Source of the DNA: Haematococcus lacustris
Lineage: Eukaryota > Chlorophyta > Chlorophyceae > Chlamydomonadales > Haematococcaceae
Assembly: GCA_030144725.1 (NCBI GenBank)
Contig: JASKMD010000024.1
Location: 3,897,076 to 3,961,075 of the forward strand
DNA: 64,000 nt
Direction of reading: 5' to 3'
In this document: piece by piece, positions 12,582 to 34,219 of the stretch
Position numbering within the stretch: position 1 is the first letter of the stretch
How the letters are laid out: the number at the start of each line of letters is the position of its first letter
Notes under the pieces: model-generated
The model's database searches: none
What the model was told of the DNA's origin: nothing
The model's input: only the letters and a program-made list of their open reading frames with translations
Made by a program: the position numbers and the translations under genes

Positions 12582-15500
12582 CATGCTACCCCTGCTGCCG
12601 CTGTTGCTGTGGTGATTGAGTGTTGAATGTCACCACTTCACAATTGACACGTGACAGTGAATACTGATAGCAGAGGGCACTGATGGCGGAGGGCTGAGTG
12701 CAGCACAAGGGCTAAGGGCTGAGTGCTGAGTGTAGCCTGTGGTGCTGGCTGCTGCTGCTGCTGCTGCTGGCGCGGTGTCAGGCAGCGTGTGAACGCAGCG
12801 GCGAGGATGCGGCCCGGGCCTGGGCCCACGCGCTGCTGTGCCAGCTGTGCCGCGATGCAGCCGGCTGTGCAGCAGTTCAGGAGCTGCAGGCCATGCAGGT
12901 GAGAGGGCTGCTGCCTCCCCTCCAATGGCTGTGCAGGGGGGTGGGGCAAGGCAAGACAAGGTTATAAGGACAGGGGGCAGGGGGCTGGCGCATAGCAGGG
13001 GGAGGTGGGGCAGCTGAGGTACAGCAGCAGGGGGAGGTATGGCTGGGGGGAGGTGTGGTGGCTGTGCCTGGGGGATGGGGAGTTTCCCATTGCAATGGTG
13101 ATGCTGACCACTGGCAAGGCAGGGCTGGGAGAGGAACTATTCAGGGAGTGTTTGATTGCGATGATCATCCTGATGAGTTGCCACTGGCAAGGCAGGGCAG
13201 GGCTGGGAAGGGAGGGGTAGACCACTGCTGCTGCCGCTGCTGCCGCTGCCTCTCATGCCTGTGTCACCTGTCTACCTACCCTGCTGCTGCTGCTGCTGCT
13301 GCCAACACTGCTGCATGTGATGTGCTGGCAGGGGGTGTCCCTGCAAGAGGCAGTGCTGGCCGCGTCTCTCATGGCCCTGGTCCAGCCAGTGCTGGGCGAG
13401 CAGCCCTCTGGCCTGACCCTGCACACTGCCACTGCCGCCGCCCCCAGCACCACACCAAGCACAGCCACAGCAGCAGCTGGTGCAGCCCCCAGCCCCCCAC
13501 CCCCTGCCCCACACCCCCAGCTGCTGACCTACCTGGCCATGGCCAGGGGAGCGGTGGCCACAGCCTGCGGGCAGCAGCCAGGCAGTGAGGTGTGGCCCCC
13601 TGGAGGCCTGGACCATCAGGCAGCAGCCCTACCAGGGGCCCAGGGGCAGCTGCAGCTCACCCCGGACACCACCAGGGGCAGCGGGGCGGGGGCAGGGGCG
13701 GTGCGGGAGGTGTTGAGCGCGGTAGGGTACCGGCGCTGGGTGCTGGCCTGCCCCTTAGTCCACTCCCTGCTGACGGGCTGGCTCAGTGGGTTGGGCCAAC
13801 CACCTGCAACCGCCCAAAATGAAAAACGTTCACAGCCTGGGGCCAGCAGGGCTGAGCAGGCAGGCAGTGCTGCAGCGGCCTTCACCCACTGGCCGCTGAG
13901 GGTGGCAGCTGGAGGCAGTGCTGCGGGCAGCAGCAGTGGCCCAGCAGGCAGTGGGGAGGGCGCAGCCACCTGCCCAGCCCCACAGGCAGCGAGGCCCTGG
14001 CAGCTGCCGCCTGCTCTCAGGGACATGATGCCACAGCTGCTGGTGCCGGGCCGCCCCCCGGGCGTCCCCCTGCTGCTACAGCCCCCCGCTGCCCTCATGC
14101 TGGCGGGGTGTGTGGGGAAGAGTGAGTGAGGAGCTGGCGGGCTGCTGAGCTGCCCGGGGGCAGGCAGTGTGTCAGGCAGCAGGGAAGGAGCAGGCGGGGC
14201 TGGGAAGGGGAGCTGTTCGGTGTTTAGGGTGAGGTTGATGGCTTGGTATGAAATAAATTGTGAGGTGTGTCTAGGGGTCGGGGAGAGGTGTGAGGTGTGA
14301 AAGCAGGCAGGTGCAGGGAGCTGGAGGCTGTGGTGGCCGTGGTGCTGGCCGGCCAGGTAGCCAGGTAGCCGGCCAGGCGGACAGTGCGAGGCGGATGCTG
14401 GTGNNNNNNNNNNNNNNNNNNNNNNNNNNNNNNNNNNNNNNNNNNNNNNNNNNNNNNNNNNNNNNNNNNNNNNNNNNNNNNNNNNNNNNNNNNNNNNNNN
14501 NNNNNNNNNNNNNNNNNNNNNNNNNNNNNNNNNNNNNNNNNNNNNNNNNNNNNNNNNNNNNNNNNNNNNNNNNNNNNNNNNNNNNNNNNNNNNNNNNNNN
14601 NNNNNNNNNNNNNNNNNNNNNNNNNNNNNNNNNNNNNNNNNNNNNNNNNNNNNNNNNNNNNNNNNNNNNNNNNNNNNNNNNNNNNNNNNNNNNNNNNNNN
14701 NNNNNNNNNNNNNNNNNNNNNNNNNNNNNNNNNNNNNNNNNNNNNNNNNNNNNNNNNNNNNNNNNNNNNNNNNNNNNNNNNNNNNNNNNNNNNNNNNNNN
14801 NNNNNNNNNNNNNNNNNNNNNNNNNNNNNNNNNNNNNNNNNNNNNNNNNNNNNNNNNNNNNNNNNNNNNNNNNNNNNNNNNNNNNNNNNNNNNNNNNNNN
14901 NNNTGTGACATTTGTGCACTCACACACAGCCTGTGCACACACACATACACACCTACCTAGGGGCTGTGTGCTGCCTGGTTGTGTCTGCAGGCATGCGGCG
15001 GGAGTGGCGGCTGCTGTTCCACAGCCAGCGGGACGGCAAGTCCTTCAGCACCCTCATGGCTAGGCTGGCCGCGGCGCCTGGACCCTCCCTGCTGCTGGTG
15101 AGGGCAGGGCTACAAGGCAGGGCAGGGACCAAAAAAGCTGGGTATGGGTTAAGGTTGGGGCTAGGCTTGGGGTTAGGGTTGGGGTTAGGGTCTGGGCTAG
15201 GGTTAGTGTTTATGCAAACCTGGTGCAGGGCGGGTGCTGCTCAACCAACCAGTTACGAATTGATTCAACCAACCCAGGGTTTTGGGTCAGGGCAGGTCAC
15301 AGCACAACCGAATAATCACTAGCCTCGTCATCCCAGCCGCTGTGTGTGTGAGCCAACCAACCACAATCATGCATGCTTGTGAAGGCCAAAGTATGATCGC
15401 AAATGGTATAGCAGTCACGCCACATATCACTAGCGATCAAAGTGCTCTTGGTCGCTTCTTGGCAACATTGACAGCCCGGTGCTTATGATGCACAACGCCC

Positions 15501-17790
15501 CTATCACGCTGCCACCTGGTGGTGGTCACAATCAAGGTTGTGGTGGAACAGAGGGAGCACTGGCCAGTTGGGGCTACATGTTGGGGGTGGCCAGTTGGGG
15601 GTGGGCAGGTTACGAGGCGTGGGAGGACAGCGCTAGTGCTGTCTAGGGCGGGGTGGCAGGAGGCAATTTCACACGATTTGGGGGGGGAGTAGCTGCGTCA
15701 TTGCTTAAAACGTCCGCAAATGTCCGCGAACGCATTTGTCGAGTAGTGCACTTATGCCACGACATGCCGGCTACGCACGGGGCCACGAGGCCGGTCGTCG
15801 GTTGAGGTCCAATACGGATGAGGTCCAATACGGAGATGACGCGTCTCGTGACTCCACCCTTCTTCGTGGTTCGACTGGTCGTCTGGTGCAACTTACTTGA
15901 CGACACGCAATTTGCAACTTTGTCGGGACGGAGCTAGACTGCACACAACCTAGGCTGTTGCTATGCTGCCCCAGCGTCTTATAGACGCTCACGAGACAGT
16001 AATGATGGCTAGAGATTAGGCATCCAATCATCACGCAGGGTGATCATACCGTTGGCTTGTAGTCAGGGTAACAATACTACGATGTGATTATGATCGGTGT
16101 GGTTATTGTCAGCATCATTATCTATTGGCATTTCGTGTTTGTCATCAAATGTCATTAGTAAACGCTGCCGGTGTAGCTCAGTGGTAGAGCGCTTGACTTG
16201 TAATCAAGCGGTCTGTGGTTCAATCCCGCACTCCGGCATGCGATGTTTTGTTTCTCACCCCATAGTTGTGATGTAGTGCCCAAGCAGCGGCTAGCAATGC
16301 GGCTGAGCCGTGCCTACAATTCAGGTGACTGTTTCGCACACCCTGACAGCTGGTGATGGCAAGCTGCTTAATGGACGACCCAAGTCATAGGCCTCCTCTA
16401 TGGCTGCCTCACCCCCCTCTGGCTCCCCTGTTGTCTCTACCTCATAATCCACCTCAGGCCAGCCCCGCACTGCTTCCTAGTGTATGCCCTAGCCATTGTG
16501 CTCTGACAACCTAACCCCCTCAATTCCTCGCCCCTGATTTGAGCGTCTATGACAGCTGCGGCTGTACACTACAGGTCCATTATTGTTACACAACTGCGCA
16601 AGAGTATTGCTAAACAAACGATGCCACTAAACATACAAGCATACCTCTATGTTTTTCCTCAATTTGATCATGTGAATCACCTCACTGGAATTACTGGCAC
16701 AACCACTAGCACCCGCACCCTCTGATAGTTTGAGGGCTGTGGGCGCATGTCTCCCTGTTGTTTGGCCAAGCTCACAAGTGCTCTCATGATGGTGCATGGC
16801 TCCATGCTGTCATACTCGCTCCGCTACTTCCATTTGCAGATGCAGGAGACCGTTGCCCCCCCGCCCCAGCCATCCTCAAGCAGCGGTCCACCACACCCCA
16901 CTGACCCAGAAGTGGTCAAGGGTGCCATGCCACCGCCACGCCATGTGCTGGGTGGTTTCGCCCCTGCCCCATGGGCCAAGAGTGGCACTTTCTTCGGTGA
17001 CCACTCGGCCTTTGTCTTCCGCCTTGAGCCCGAGCTGCAGGTGTGTGTAGCGAGGAGGCTGCGGCCTGCTTGTGCTGTCAAGGTCCTGGGTCTGACCGGC
17101 TGCAGTCCTAATGTGCACGAGTTTACTCCGCATGCCATCTGCATGTGCACCACATGGTCACCTGCCCCTACATCGCTCTGGGGTGGGTCATGCTGTGTCA
17201 TGGCTGTGCAGGTGTTCAATGCAACCGGCATCAATACCAACTTCCAATGGTGTGGGGTTGGCAACAGCCAACTAGTGAACGGCCTGGGCTTTGGTGGAGC
17301 ACAGGTCTGGGGCCAGGGCACATGCGCAGCCACTGAGAGCAGCGCAGCCACTGAACTAAGAGCAGCGCCATGCAATGCTGTGCATACTGCGCATGCTAGG
17401 CAACCCAGGCAAACAGACTGTCACTCGTAATGGGAGTTTACTGAGGTGTGGAAGCCATGCAGGGTGCTGCTGGCCAGTTTGGCCTGCTCCTGGATGTGAG
17501 CATGGACCGAGGCATGTCCCGCCCCATCGCCACCTTTGGCTCCCCGTGCTTGGCTAGTCAACAACTGTTCCAGGTGGGTCAGCTGGGCTTCATGGGGCAG
17601 CTGAACACATGGGGGCCTATCATGGCAATAGAGCATGCCTTGAGCACTGCTGCAGGTGGGCGTGGTGGAGGCATGGCTGCTGCAAGCACCTGAAGAGGAA
17701 GACGTCCCGGCTACGACCACCAACGGTACAGTGGTGAGCAGCATGGTGGCTTGCATGGCGCATTGTGCATGGCGTTATGTGCTTACGTGA
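10827..17790 (+). CDS. TLDc-domain protein, MEAK7/TLDC1-like (left copy)
   Basis: TLDc proteins act in oxidative-stress and V-ATPase/lysosomal or mTOR-linked signalling in animals; the algal role is unknown. Exons: 10,827-10,947 (MPFLSDWFGGKPKAR, FTPEELEAIQKQLQ), 11,141-11,218, 11,942-12,087, 12,782-12,898, 13,332-14,121, 14,991-15,097, 16,840-17,040, 17,212-17,304, 17,478-17,573, 17,656-17,790. All phases agree and sum to 627 codons plus stop. The C-terminal TLDc domain reads EWRLLFHSQRDGKSFSTL, HVLGGFAPAPWAKSGTFFGD, TGINTNFQWCG, VNGLGFGG, FGLLLDVSMDRG, then FQVGVVEAW near the end. The N-terminal half is an Ala-rich helical region with a segment like MEAK7's pre-TLDc region (YRRWVLACPLVHSLL). 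Intron 5 holds the N gap; intron 6 (1.7 kb) holds a tRNA gene. A second copy is at 57,165-63,483. Confidence 0.88.
12469..12607. repeat. CTG trinucleotide tract, left arm only
   Basis: Interrupted CTG repeat of about 130 bp in TLDc intron 3. The corresponding place in the other arm (about 61,860-61,900) has only a short GCTGTTGCTGCTG remnant, so the tract expanded or contracted after the arms separated. Confidence 0.85.
14404..14903. other. Assembly gap, exactly 500 N
   Basis: Fixed-size placeholder in TLDc intron 5. The flanks read ...gatgctggtg and tgtgacattt.... In the other arm the homologous flanks are directly joined (about 60,090, reverse strand), so little or no sequence is probably missing. 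Confidence 0.99.
15140..15210 (+). repeat. Degenerate GGGTTA/GGGGTT interstitial repeat
   Basis: Variant units (ggttag, ggttggg, gggcta) just after the first TLDc exon, in intron 6. The other arm has the same tract at about 59,790-59,850. It looks telomere-like but is degenerate and intronic. Confidence 0.7.
16167..16238 (+). tRNA. tRNA-Thr (anticodon UGU), inside TLDc intron 6
   Basis: Full cloverleaf: acceptor GCCGGTG paired with CTCCGGC (U.U mismatch at 6-67), D arm GCTC-AGTGGTA-GAGC, anticodon stem CTTGA/TCAAG with loop CTTGTAA (anticodon TGT), T arm TGTGG-TTCAATC-CCGCA, discriminator A, no encoded CCA. A TTTT run about 8 nt downstream can serve as a Pol III terminator. It shares orientation with the host gene. 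Confidence 0.93.
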
Positions 17791-18309
17791 TGTTAGAAAC
17801 AATGTAGGGCGAATGGTCTAGGTGTGGTCTTGTTGCAAGCTCACTGGGTATGCACAGAGTAGCCTTGCATCTTTAACAAACCGGCAATCGCTCATGTGAA
17901 CGTGCAGATGGACCGCATGGCCTCGGACAGAGCCTTCATGTCCCTGGCTGGAGTCGGGACAGACCACAGCGCTGGTTTGCGCCAACAGCGCCCCGAGGAC
18001 GACTTGTGAGCCACTGCCGCACCAGGCTGGCAGCTCAGCGGCATAGGCCAAGGGCAGCCACAGTGAATATGAAGCAGGGAGGGTATGAAGCATGTAATGT
18101 GAAAACACAGTTTACGCCACAGTTTAATGGGGGTCGATGACTGGCACATGGCGCGGCGAGGCAGGGGACATGGCTGGTAATGGTGAGACTGGATGAGTAT
18201 GGTGCACATTTGCACTGCTTTACTAAACACTGCTAAACTATAAGTTTGAATTTGAACCAGGCGATGCCTATTGCAACCTTGTATCATCGCATCGCGAGGC
18301 TGCGGCAAC
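17791..18309. other. Intergenic region, TLDc 3' end to DNAAF5 5' end
   Basis: About 520 bp of balanced composition between two tandem genes. A TGTAA pentamer, the usual green-algal polyadenylation signal, is at 18,093-18,097. The DNAAF5 promoter should lie in the last 200 bp. No other gene is seen. Confidence 0.5.
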
Positions 18310-28023
<9,714 letters not shown>

Positions 28024-29235
28024 TAAGGGCGGCTGACCCTGCAGGCGGCCTCATGGCCAAGCAGCAGCAGCAGCAGCAGTCACGCCCCCCTGCTTCGCCC
28101 CTGCCTGGCCCCCTGCCTGGCCCCTAAGCCTCACGCCCCCCTGCCTGGCCCTGGCTGAGGGGGGACCCCTGGGCTGTACTGACATGCTGCCAGGCCTGGT
28201 GGCTCAACAGGCCGCCCCCTGGCCACCTTGATCACAAGGCCAGGGGGCCAAACACAGCAGCAGCAGCAGCAGCAGCAGCAGCCTGCAGCCCCCCGCCCCC
28301 CTCCCTCTAGGGGAGAGCCCCTAGCCGCCCCAAAGAGACTCACAGCCAGCGGACCTTCCCCTCCCCCCTCCCCCCTTACACTGCCGGGCCCCAGGGGGTG
28401 GGGTGTTGGTGGCGGGAGGGCCATGGCGGTGCAGCAGCGGTGCATGCGGCCGGGCGGGGGTGCGCCTGCTGCACGTACAGGGCGCCTGAGGGCCTCCCTA
28501 CGATAGAAACCACAACAGCGCACCCCCTCAGGGTTCACATCACCAGGGATGGGGCTTGCAGTCACCAAGCCTGCCCAATTGGAGTAGGGGCGCAATTGAA
28601 GTGGAGCTGTAGTGGTGGAGCTGTTGTGGAGGCAGGCCACCCACAGGCAACACTATGTTATTGCGTCAGGTGTTCCTTCATTGCAAGCAATTGTGGTCAA
28701 CTTCAGACCCTGGAACAGCGTGGTCAACGTTCAGAGCTTCACAGCAACTCCGCGCCTTGCACCCCCCAACCGCGGCCCAGTTGCTTGGTCCTTGCAGTGA
28801 TTGTCACGCTCCATTGTTAGCAGTAGGCCGGGCCGCACTCAACCTCAACCCCAAAACTTAGAGTACACACCGCAGTCGATGAACAGGGTTTGGGCCGATG
28901 AGCCCAACCCAGAGGGGCCAGGGGCTGGGCTTGACAGGGGGGGTTGCTCTAAATACCGAGGACAAGGGGAGCCGTACTTACTTCACCCCCCCAGGCAGGC
29001 CGGCCAGGCCAGGAGTGGGAGTATGTGCCTAGCAAAGGTCTGTTGCACGAACGGCGGCTTGGAAATCATGCGTCATTCCTGGTTGGCATCAATGCAGGGT
29101 TACGATTGTGACTCGGTGCCTGATACCTGGGCGCCAAAACATTGCAATGATATTTGGGCTCATGCATAATGAAAGCATGTGAATCTTGCATAGACGAGCT
29201 CTTCAGCGACTGCAACCTAAGCGTCGCAGCACAGC
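28024..29235. other. Intergenic region, DNAAF5 to KH-protein gene
   Basis: 28.0-28.6 kb holds CAG tracts and C-rich sequence with no supported exon. 28.6-29.2 kb has balanced composition and is the likely KH-gene promoter. I see no further gene. Confidence 0.5.
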
Positions 29236-32200
29236 ATGACGTCGCTCAAGAGGCCTTTCCAAGAGATGGAGCAACAGGTCTGTGCTGTCGGGCGATGTCA
29301 AGTCTGCCTGTAGTTTTGCGCCAACAAATTGTGCTTTGTGCACAGGGTGAGCAGGAAGGCCTTCCGGTCATTGTGAAACTGATTTGCCCAGTGGACAGGA
29401 CTGGCTCTATCATCGGCAAGGTGCGGGCCAGCCGCAGATCAGCCACCTGAATGCACGCCGGCTCGCCGTCTCGGCTTCCCTCCTGACTTCCTGCGGGTGC
29501 ATTGGCAGGGCGGCGAGGTAATCAGGCAGATTCGCCAGGAGACTGGCGCGAAAGTTAAGGTGGAGGACGTGGTGACTGGGCACCCCGACCGCGCCGTGAC
29601 GATCAGCGCACCAGACAGGCAAGTGGGCAAAGGGCATCATCATTGGGGATGCATCAGGGAGACATCCCCTCGCTTGTGCCTTGCAGGCTTGGGCAAGCAA
29701 GCTGCGGGACGCAAGACGCCATACAGCGGCTTATGTCCCGAGTGCTGGAAGTGGACGGGCTGGACGGCAGGCCCGTCATCCCGGAGCAGGCCACTGTGCA
29801 GCTGATCGTGGACAGGGGTTTCATCGGCACCATCGTAGGGCGCGCTGGGGCCAGCGTGAACGGCATCAAGAACGACTGCGGCGTGACGCTGCACATCAAC
29901 CCGCCCATTCCCTCTCCGCTGGTCGCCCCCGAGGAGCAAATCTGCAAGGTACGCAGCGTAGCCTAGTCACACCCTCAGCCTCCCTGCACTTCGCAGCACT
30001 GGACAGGTCCAGGTAGGCTAGCAGTCCTATTCGTACACCTCGTCCTTCAGCGCCACTACTCTCCCCCCACTTGGCATTGCCCCCCCCTGCCCTGCCATGC
30101 CCTGTCCCCTGCCCCGCCCTGCCCCCTGGCCTGCCATGCCCTGCGCTTTGCACCCGCTGCAGATCTCAGGCCCGTACCCCGGCCTGAAGAAGGCGGTGCA
30201 CCTGCTGCTGGAGCGGGTGCGGGAGGCGCTGCAGCGAGGCACCGTCCCGGCTGCTCTGAAGGCCGGCGGCATGGGCATGGGCATGGGGCCTGGGGGCATG
30301 GGCATGGGCATGGGCATGGGACCAGGAGGCATGGGGGCAGGGGGCATGGGGGCAGGGGGCATGGGGCCGGGGGGCATGGGGCCGGGGGGCATGGGGCCGG
30401 GGGGCATGATGGGCATGCCCCCCCCACCCATGGGGGTTGGCCCCCCACCTGGCCACATGGGCATGGGCATGGGCATGGGCATGGGGCCGCCTGGTATGTT
30501 TGGGATGGGCCTGCCTGGGGGGCCCCCGCCTGGTGGTCCTGGTGGCGGCCCGCCCTTCACGGTGGAGACGGTGCTGCGGGTGCTCATGACTGACAGCCGT
30601 GTGGGCGGCCTGATTGGCAAGGGTGGCGAGGTGCGTGGACGGCTGCACGCAGCAGCTGCATGGCAAGGCACGTAGCAACCGCAGCAGCAACCGCAGCAGC
30701 AACAGCAACCGCAGCAAGTACAGCAGCAGCAGTTGCTATGATTGGTAAGCAATGCTCAGCTGCCCGCCTGGCCGCACTCAGCTTCTGTCACGTCAGGAGG
30801 AGGAGGGTGGAGCTGCTGCAGCAGGAGCAGCAGCAGCAGTGACAGCAGCAGGGCCCCCTCCCCTGGCAAAGCCTGATCGCACCTGTTGCCCCCCCTGGCC
30901 CTTCCAGCCCTGCCCAGCCCCTGCTGCCTGCTGCCTGCTGGCTGCAGCACCTGAAGCGCATCCGCCTGGCCACTGGGGCTGAGGTGCACGTGGACCACAA
31001 GCAGCCGGGCTCTGATGACAGGGTGGTGAGCGGCAAGGGCCAGGGCCAGGGCTAGGGCTAGGGCCAGGGGGGCGCAAGGCTGACGAGGCAGCTGCAGCCA
31101 CAGGAGGTGAGGGGGGCGGGGCCAGCGCCTGCCCTGCCGTCCCCTCATGTGCTAAACACAGCACAGAGACCTCCTGACTGCTTTGGCCTTCTTGGTCTCT
31201 AGGTTTGACCAGGAGGTCTGATGCTCTGCCTCACCTCAACCTCCTCACTCCAACACCTGCCGCACCACTGCCTGCGGCCACCTGGCAGCGGACCAGGGCC
31301 CAAAGCTGCACCCCTCCACCTCCTCAGCCGAGCCCTGCCGGCACCCCCCCCTCCCCTCTCTCCCCTGTGCCCCCTCTGAGCCTGTGGCCCGCCTGGCTGC
31401 AGATCACCTGCCGCAGCACTGAGATGAGTGACGCGCCCCAGGTGGGGGCGGTGGAGGCCTTCATCCGCTGCTGCCAGTTCATCGTCACAGACAAGGTGGA
31501 GCAGCAGGGGGGGGGGGGGGGGCAGCAGCAGGGGGGCCAGGGCTGCGCCACAACATGCCATTCCCTCACACTCACCCACTCACCTCCATCATCTGGGCCT
31601 GGTACTCCTGCTCCTACTCCTGCATCCCCCCCTGCCCTCCCCTCCTCACCCCCCCTCCCCTCCCCTCCCCCCCCTCCCCCCATGTCACGTCCCCCCCCCT
31701 GCCCTCCCCTCTGACCCTGCAGGGGCCCCCTGATGTGAAGGAGGAGGGGGGACCTGCCGCAGCTAACGCCCCCAAGCTGCTGCGTGTGCTCACCGCCCCC
31801 CGCCAGCTGGGCGCTGTCATCGGAGTCAAGGGCGCAACCATCAAGTGAGGCCCCTGCCTCCCCCCGTCTCCCGCCTCCCCCCGCCTCCCCATGCCCCCCG
31901 CCTCCCCAAGCCCCCCGCCCCCTTCCTGCCTCATGCTGTCATCTGCCTTATGGGCCATCTGCCATAGCAACACTGACTGCGGCACGGCTGCACCAACAGC
32001 GCGCCCCACCCCTGGCTGCGCCCCACCCCTGGCCCTGCCCCCCTTGCCGTACCCACCCCCTAAGCTGCACCCCAGCTCAACAGGGACAGTGGCCGCTGCC
32101 CCCCCCCTCCACCTGTGCAGGCAGGTGGCTGCTGACACGCGCGCCCGGCTGTCAGTGGCGCAGGTGCAGCTGGCGCAGGGCGTGGGGGGCCCAGGAGATG

Positions 32201-34187
32201 AAGTGCTGCATGTGAGACACTGCCGCACCGCACCGCACCTAGGCCCTGCCCCGCCCTCTTTGCCTGCCACTATCCCCCTCCACCCCCCCTGGCCCCCCCC
32301 CTGGCCCGTGGCTTGCTGCCGGCCAGCCCAGACTAGTCAGCCCCCCTCCCCTCCCCCCCCCCAGTGCTGCCCCCAGCTTCCCACCCCTCAACCATTCGCC
32401 CCTCCGCCTCCACCTGCCCCCTGCACCGCAAAAGCTGGGGTGACCCGCTGCTCCCCCCCCTACACTCCCAGCTTGCCCTGAGCCCCTTCCCCCCCACACC
32501 TCCTTGGCATCCACCCCTCACACCGCCAGCCCTCACCCTCACCCTGCCCTGCAGCCTGCAGCCTGCTCAGGCCCTTCTCGGGCCCTCTACCCCAGGACCC
32601 CCCTGCTCAGCCCCGCCCCGCCCAACACCTCACGCTACAACAGCCGTCACAGCCACACCTGCCCTCACACCACCTGCCCTCACCCCGCCGCACCGCGCCC
32701 TGTGCCCTGCCCTGCCCCTCCCGCCAGCTGTCCTGCGAGTCAGGGCCTGCACAGCACCTGGACAGCTCGCCCTGCGCCTGCCTGCTGCAGATTGAGGGCC
32801 CCATGCCGTGTGTGCTGGAGGCTGCCCGCGTGGTGGCTGGCCTGCTGCACGGCATCATCCTGCGCAGCGCAGCAGAGGCCAGGGGACTGCCTCCCCCGGG
32901 CATGAACGGCGGCAACATGGGGATGGGCATGAGCAGCATGGGCGGCATGGGCGGCATGATGGGCAGCATGGGCATGAGCATGGGTATGGGCATGGGGGGT
33001 GGGCCCCCTCCCCCCGCTCCCCCTCCCCATGGGGGCCCCCCGCCTGGCTTCACCCCCCCGGGGGGACCCAAGCCAGGCCTGGGTCCCCCCGCCAGGCCAC
33101 CCCCTGGCGGACCCCCTCCTGCCCTCCCCCCGCCTCGTCCCCCTGCAGGTGGGCCCCCCCCCCTCAGCACCCCCGCCAAGCGATGCCCAGGGTCAGGGGA
33201 AAGCCCCCACACCCCCTGGTGTGCCACACCCCGCCCCCCCAGCCGCCCCTCGCCCTGCACCCCCCACCGCCCCTCGGCCTGCCCCCCCCCACTGCCCCTC
33301 GGCCTGCCCCCCCCACTGCCCCCCGGCCTGCCCCCCCCACTGCCCCCCGCCCCGCACCCCCCACAACACCCCGCCCTGCCCCCCCAACCACACCCCGCCC
33401 ACTCCCCCCTTCAGGAGCCCCCCCGCCCCCTGGCCCCCCCACTGCCATGCTGCCCCTGCCTTCACCAGGGGGAAGGACTGGACCCGCCCCAGCCCGGCCC
33501 CCCGCCGCCCCCCCTGCTGCCCCCCCCGCTGCCCCCGCCGCTCAGCAGGGCCTGGGCCTGGGCAGCCGGGCTCCCGGGCGCACCGGGTTTGGCTCTGCCC
33601 CCGCCGCCCCCCCGCCTGCTGCCCCCCTCATGGGCCCAGGTCAGAGTCTGCCCCCCCCGCCCAGCACCATGACTGGTACCCCTGCAACGGGTCAAAGCAT
33701 GACCAGCCCCCGCGCCCCCATCACCACCGCAGGGGGCCCACCCGCATCAACTGGGTACGCCCCAGGCTATGGGGCGCCCCCTGCCGCCCCCCCTGCTGCT
33801 CCCCCCGCCTACCCAGGGGCCCAGAGCCTCAATGGGTATGGCGGCAGCAGCGCAGCCACAGGGCCAGGGCCAGGGGGCAGCCAGGCGGGAGGGGCAGGGG
33901 GGGGGTTACCCTGGCGCCATGCCGGGGGGGGGCCCCCAGGCAGGCTATGGCCAATCGTATGCCTCACCGGGGGTCCCCCCCCCCGCGGCAGCAGCAGCGC
34001 AGCAGTATGGGGCAACCGCCCCCCAGGGCGCCGCCAACAGCTATGCGCAGGGCTATGGGGGTCAGCAGCCCCCCCAGCAGCAGCAGCAGCAGCCGGCCCC
34101 CCACACCATGCCCCAGCAGTATGGGGGGTACCTCCCCCCTGCTGCCAACCCAGCCTACCCCAACACCTATGCCCAGATCGCTCCCTT

Positions 34188-34219
<32 letters not shown>

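Noticed and set aside
14404..14903. Open frames across the N runs (also 52,879-53,378)
   Set aside because: They translate undetermined bases and have no evidential value.
15643..15906. Small minus-strand protein within TLDc intron 6
   Set aside because: The right-arm counterpart has a changed reading frame after the 16-17-bp duplication difference, and no family is recognisable.
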